From Candidatus Bathyarchaeota archaeon B26-1 (lineage in GTDB: Archaea > Thermoproteota > Bathyarchaeia > Bathyarchaeales > B26-1), in contig LUCD01000014.1 of NCBI GenBank assembly GCA_001593925.1, positions 1-16,616 of the forward strand: a stretch of DNA of 16,616 nt. Reading direction: 5' to 3'. The notes beneath the pieces are model-generated. The model had not been told where the DNA came from. It made no database searches and worked only from the letters and a program-made list of their open reading frames with translations. Positions 13,250-16,616 of this stretch are shown here, in pieces. The first letter of the stretch is position 1. The number at the start of each line of letters is the position of its first letter. The position numbers were made by a program, and so were the translations under genes.

Positions 13250-14300
13250 CCAACCCTCTACCCGTCAGCTCTATGAATACGTCTTCCAAGTTCGGCTCGG
13301 AGATGGAGACGTGTAACACTTTGCCTCCGCGTCTATCTATGGCTTGAAGCACATTCGGTAGAGCCGATTCAACGTCATAGGTGTGAACCCTTATGACGCC
13401 TGAAGCCATCACCTCATCCTCTATTCGGCTACCCACATTCTCCACTGAGTCTATCCTTCTTACTTCATCTAGGAGCTCGGGGCCGATGTTTACCGCCTCG
13501 ACCTCCAATATCTCCTTCCTCTTCAACCCTCTTATCAAGTCCTCAGGCGTGCCGCAAGCAACGATTTTTCCTCTGTCCATGATCGCTACTCTGTCACAGA
13601 GCTGCTGGGCCTCCTGCATATAATGTGTGGTGAGGAGAATGGTTTCACCCATCTCGTCGCGTAGCTTCTCCTTGATGTATCGCCGTATCTCCCTCGCTGA
13701 AACAGGGTCCAGGCCTATCGTCGGTTCGTCCATGAAGAAGATCGGAGTCCGGATGAGAAAACCTTTTGCAAGGAGCATCTTTTGCCTCATCCCTGCAGAT
13801 AGTCGGTGGGGCTTCTCATCCGCTCTATCCTTTAACCCTACAATGTTTAAAGCCTCTGCGATCCGTTCCTTCGCCGTTTTAGGCGACAGTCCGTAAAGGT
13901 TCGCGAAGAATTCGAGGTTCTCCCTCACCGTTAACGCCCAGTCGAAGCCGACCCATTGACCGCTTCCTAAGAAGTTAATGCTCCGCTTCACTTTCTCAGG
14001 CTCCTCCAGCAAGTCGTATCCGTTGATTATGGCGGTTCCTTCGTCGGGTATGAGAAGAGTTGACAGGCATTTTATGAGCGTCGTCTTCCCCGCTCCGTTT
14101 GGGCCGAGGAGCCCAAAGAGCTCACCTCGCCTCACTTCGAGGTTGACATGATCCACTGCAGTGAACTCCTCAGCCTTACGGAGCTTAAGCTTCAATGTGA
14201 GGGATAGCAGCCAGTGGCTCCTTCCTAGGACTCCTGCAGGAATTTTCTCTTTTCTGAACCTCTTCGTCAAGCCGAAAGTCTTTATGGCAACATCGCCCAA
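13242..14300 (-). CDS. ABC-2-type transporter ATPase, second pair
   Basis: 352 aa. Nucleotide-binding domain with Walker A GPNGAGKT (66-73), a Q-loop Q115 within SGQWVGFDW, signature LSAGMRQK (167-174), Walker B FFMDEPTIGLDP (D191-E192) and the H-loop in LLTTHYMQEA. LSAGMRQK instead of LSGGQ is usual for the DrrA/NatA-type ATPases that serve ABC-2 exporters. The last about 75 residues form the extra regulatory C-terminal domain of this group. An insertion of about 25 residues (about 18-44) precedes the domain core. The TTG start at 14300 lies three bases after the permease stop, with AAGGTGG inside that gene's last codons. Confidence 0.92.
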   Translation of the reverse strand: MGDVAIKTFGLTKRFRKEKIPAGVLGRSHWLLSLTLKLKLRKAEEFTAVDHVNLEVRRGELFGLLGPNGAGKTTLIKCLSTLLIPDEGTAIINGYDLLEEPEKVKRSINFLGSGQWVGFDWALTVRENLEFFANLYGLSPKTAKERIAEALNIVGLKDRADEKPHRLSAGMRQKMLLAKGFLIRTPIFFMDEPTIGLDPVSAREIRRYIKEKLRDEMGETILLTTHYMQEAQQLCDRVAIMDRGKIVACGTPEDLIRGLKRKEILEVEAVNIGPELLDEVRRIDSVENVGSRIEDEVMASGVIRVHTYDVESALPNVLQAIDRRGGKVLHVSISEPNLEDVFIELTGRGLGE

Positions 14301-14303
14301 GGC

Positions 14304-15191
14304 TTAGACCCACCTTGACAGTCTACCATACTTCTTAGCCATCTTGAGTGCTCGATTATACATCCGCCAACCGATCGGAAGCGTCATAACCGCGAAGAGG
14401 AGGAGAACCAGTAAATTCGTTGTTAGAGGATTGAACGGGAGAATCTTATGAATGGGCAGGGTCGCCGTTGCAGTTCCGCCTAGAAGTAACCGTCTACAAG
14501 CGTCTAACGCGTAAGTGTGAGGGATTAAGGATCCGAGCCATTGAACCCATTCGGGTAGGATGCTAAGGGGATAGTAGACGCCAGCCGCGAGGCCAACGAT
14601 CACGTTTAGGATCCATCTAATAGGATCTTGTCCGCCTCTGGCGTCGACAAAGTATATCATGCTCGCCGCCATCAGTCCTAAACCTGTGCAGGCTGCAGCG
14701 GCTACGACGATGTATAATAGAGCTAACCAGTAGTTTGCAGTGGCACTCGTTTTGGCGCCGAAGATGAATACGCCGAAGATGAGGTAGACAGCGACGTTGA
14801 GGAATGTGCGGATATAGTTGCCTATGGAGGTTCCGAGGATGAAGACGGGAGTGCTTATCGGGGAGAGCATCAATAACTCGAGGCGGCCGCTCCAGAAGGC
14901 ACTCATCGTCCCAGAATATGCGGCGGAGAGGCTTGTGCCGAGTATCATGTTGAAGACTATTCCGAGCACTATGTATGAGACATAGTCTCCCCCGTATGGT
15001 GTGAGAGAGCGGCGGACAGATTCCTCTGCAACCAAGGCGATTATAGTATATAAGGCGAGTTCCCAGAACATGTCAACAATGTTTATTATGAAGTTGGCCT
15101 TGAAGTATGTCCATATCTTGAGGTCGCGTTTCACGAATATCCATATCGCCCTGAGTGTCGCTTTCCGATCAAGTGAAAGCTCCTCAGTCAT
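14304..15191 (-). CDS. ABC-2-type transporter permease, first pair
   Basis: 295 aa, six predicted membrane segments. The GRLELLMLSPISTPVFILGT loop and DARGGQDPIRWILN match the other permease of the operon. The N-terminal stretch (about 1-30) is cytoplasmic and charged. The ATG at 15191 overlaps the ATPase stop as ATGA. With its ATPase it may form a transporter of its own or a mixed one with the second pair, because two ATPases and two permeases are encoded side by side. ABC-2 exporters work either as homodimers or as heterodimers, and the sequence does not settle which applies. Confidence 0.88.
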   Translation of the reverse strand: MTEELSLDRKATLRAIWIFVKRDLKIWTYFKANFIINIVDMFWELALYTIIALVAEESVRRSLTPYGGDYVSYIVLGIVFNMILGTSLSAAYSGTMSAFWSGRLELLMLSPISTPVFILGTSIGNYIRTFLNVAVYLIFGVFIFGAKTSATANYWLALLYIVVAAAACTGLGLMAASMIYFVDARGGQDPIRWILNVIVGLAAGVYYPLSILPEWVQWLGSLIPHTYALDACRRLLLGGTATATLPIHKILPFNPLTTNLLVLLLFAVMTLPIGWRMYNRALKMAKKYGRLSRWV

Positions 15192-16252
15192 CCTTCTCTC
15201 AGCCTTTTCCCCGTCATATTCATGAATACGTCTTCTAAGGTGGGCTCTATGTTTCTGATGAATCTGATCTGAGCGCCTTCGCTTTGGAGGATATGCGTCA
15301 ACTCTGGCATTAAAGCTCGACTGTTACTTGTATGAATCCTTATAACGGAGATGCCTAGAACCGGGTTGATCATACGAGTGACTACGTCTTCGACGAACTC
15401 TAATCCTTCTATCTTCTTAATTAATTCTGGTGTCATATTCGCGGCTTTGATCTCTAGAAATTCTCCTTTCTTTACTAGCTTCTTCAAGTTATCCGGCGTA
15501 TCCACTGCAACTATTCTTCCTTCATCCATGATGGCGACCCTGTCGCAGAGCATCTCAGCCTCTTCCATGTAATGGGTTGACATGAGAACGGTCATTCCAT
15601 ACTCCTTGTTCAACTTCTCCTTAACGAACTGTCTAACTGTGTAGGCGGCTTTAGGGTCGAGGCCTATCGTCGGCTCGTCGAGGAATAGGACGGGGCTCCT
15701 GAGTAGGAAAGCCTTTCCCAAGAGAAGCTTCTGTCTCATCCCACTTGAGAGATAGAAGGGCACTTCGTTCCTATGCTCCTCTAAGCCGAGAATCTTTAAG
15801 GCTTCATTCGTCCTCTCCTCTGCAAGTTTCTTTGGTAAACCGTAAAGGCGGCCGAAAAACTTCAAGTTCTGTTCAACTGATAACCACCAGTTGAAGCCAA
15901 GCCATCCACCGCTGACGATGATATTTATCGAAGACCTCACTTGTCTCCGTTCCTTTCTTATATCGTAGCCGTTAACGTACGCGGTTCCCTCATCAGGATA
16001 AAGAATCGCCGCTAACAGCTTGAGGAGCGTCGTCTTTCCAGCCCCGTTTGGGCCGAGAAGCCCGAAGAACTCGCCTCTTTCCACCTTCAAATTGACTCGA
16101 TCCACGGCTACTGTGAATCTTCTCTCCCTCTTGAAGAGCTTCCGCTTCACCAACCGCGATAAGTACTCTAATCCGTAACCCACATCCTCATGTGAACTAA
16201 CCTCAAACCGCTTCGTCAAATCAAAAGTCTCGATGATGCTATCCTTCACCAT
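15188..16252 (-). CDS. ABC-2-type transporter ATPase, first pair, with altered Q-loop
   Basis: 354 aa, first gene of the operon. Walker A GPNGAGKT (67-74), signature LSSGMRQK (168-175), Walker B LFLDEPTIGLDP (D192-E193) and the H-loop in LMSTHYMEEA are intact. At the Q-loop the partner's SGQWVGF is here SGGWLGF: Gly116 stands where Q115 is in the paralogue. Q-loop glutamine helps bind Mg and couple to the permease, so this subunit may be less active on its own. A C-terminal domain of about 75 residues (from about 280) is present. ATG 16252 is preceded by GAGGG (16257-16261) and an AT-rich promoter region. Confidence 0.92.
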   Translation of the reverse strand: MVKDSIIETFDLTKRFEVSSHEDVGYGLEYLSRLVKRKLFKRERRFTVAVDRVNLKVERGEFFGLLGPNGAGKTTLLKLLAAILYPDEGTAYVNGYDIRKERRQVRSSINIIVSGGWLGFNWWLSVEQNLKFFGRLYGLPKKLAEERTNEALKILGLEEHRNEVPFYLSSGMRQKLLLGKAFLLRSPVLFLDEPTIGLDPKAAYTVRQFVKEKLNKEYGMTVLMSTHYMEEAEMLCDRVAIMDEGRIVAVDTPDNLKKLVKKGEFLEIKAANMTPELIKKIEGLEFVEDVVTRMINPVLGISVIRIHTSNSRALMPELTHILQSEGAQIRFIRNIEPTLEDVFMNMTGKRLREG

Positions 16253-16255
16253 TAT

Positions 16256-16310
16256 CCCTCGACGGGAATATCCTCAATTAAGATGGACGCTTAAGTTCTA
16301 TTATTTTTTT
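16256..16310 (-). promoter_or_regulatory. Promoter region of the ABC-2 operon
   Basis: The reverse strand has a T/A-rich stretch around 16300-16325, an AACTTAAGC at about 16290-16298 that could serve as TATA box, and GAGGG (16257-16261) just before the ATG. Which AT-rich block is used is not clear. Confidence 0.35.
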
Positions 16311-16561
16311 CTAATATTATTTCTTCAAGAGCTAACCTTTAATAGACAAAAGTAAAGTAACCTAAAGCTTACCGCTCATTAAATTACGGCAAATCCTCTT
16401 TAACTATCGCTTGGAACTATGATAACGTTATCCTTAGCACATAAATTAAAAGGGGGTATTCGTTGTTAATCCCTACCTAGAATAGAGCCTAAGAAGAAAC
16501 ATGAAGTGGAGTCCACTAATTTGGCATGAACTTGTAAGTCAGCTATATCCTAATTAGTTCA
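16262..16561. other. Gene-free upstream region of the ABC-2 operon with three palindromes
   Basis: No credible gene is visible. Three inverted repeats stand out: GATAACGTTATC (16421-16432, exact), AGTGGA-G-TCCACT (16505-16517), and ACTAATT (16515-16521) with AATTAGT (16552-16558). The last two overlap near the tRNA-like scar. A role as operators or RNA hairpins is possible but unsupported. Confidence 0.45.
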
Positions 16562-16592
16562 AGCCGAGGGTTCGAATCCTATCCCCGCGCCA
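16562..16592 (+). repeat. Second decayed copy of the tRNA-Ser 3' end
   Basis: AGCC, then GAGGGTTCGAATCCTATC and CCCGCGCCA, repeat the T arm, acceptor strand and CCA of tRNA-Ser (11373-11406) with one C-to-T change in the T stem, a missing G in the acceptor and changes just before GGG. The T-arm 5' strand no longer pairs with its partner, and no GCGGGG-type acceptor lies upstream. It is not a functional tRNA. It is in the same orientation as the intact gene. Confidence 0.65.
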
Positions 16593-16616
16593 AATCAGAA
16601 ATATGTAATTTTTCTG

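Noticed and set aside
16500..16592. A complete second tRNA at the right edge
   Set aside because: Only the T-loop to CCA part is present. The T stem does not pair and no matching acceptor strand is found upstream, even allowing for an intron.
1..16616. CRISPR array or defence island
   Set aside because: No regularly spaced repeats, cas-like genes or known defence proteins were seen. The VapC pair is the only candidate and is ordinary.

Overview
The window comes from an archaeon. It carries three markers of archaeal information processing: a TFB (TFIIB) gene, a Gar1 gene and an SRP19 gene. It also has a tRNA-Ser(UGA) with a 16-nt intron spliced at a bulge-helix-bulge-like motif, archaeal TATA boxes about 25 bp before many genes, and frequent TTG/GTG starts with GGAGG- or GGTG-type ribosome binding sites. 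The mixture resembles thermophilic TACK-type archaea such as Bathyarchaeia, but I cannot fix the lineage from this window alone.

Layout. 1-176 (-): the first 58 residues of a COG1600/QueG-like iron-sulfur protein. 241-476: a frameshifted transposase remnant. 551-578: a perfect 28-bp palindrome. 660-4028 (+): a metabolic block of a winged-helix regulator, an overlapping small CxxC protein, leuC and leuD (isopropylmalate isomerase, ATGA overlap) and, after its own promoter, pheA (prephenate dehydratase with ACT domain). 4105-5427 (-): a membrane-anchored phospholipase-D-fold protein and a nitroreductase, each with its own promoter. 5667-9403 (-): a MacB/FtsX-type transporter consisting of a 947-aa permease with large ectodomains and its ATPase. 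9650-11214 (-): tfb and gar1 as a coupled pair, then SRP19. 11301-11406 (+): the intron-containing tRNA-Ser. 11581-12170 (+): an AbrB-type antitoxin and VapC (PIN) toxin. 12371-16252 (-): a four-gene operon of two tandem ATPase + ABC-2 permease pairs. 16253-16616: intergenic DNA.

How it fits together. The first half is mostly ordinary biosynthesis with a local regulator and then surface or export functions. The right-hand third looks accessory. Two decayed copies of the tRNA-Ser 3' end (12186-12225 and 16562-16592) follow the intact tRNA in the same orientation. They bracket first the toxin-antitoxin pair and then the ABC-2 operon, which is the pattern left by elements that integrate at a tRNA 3' end. 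No integrase is present, so this is a hypothesis. The transposase remnant on the left also indicates past mobile DNA.
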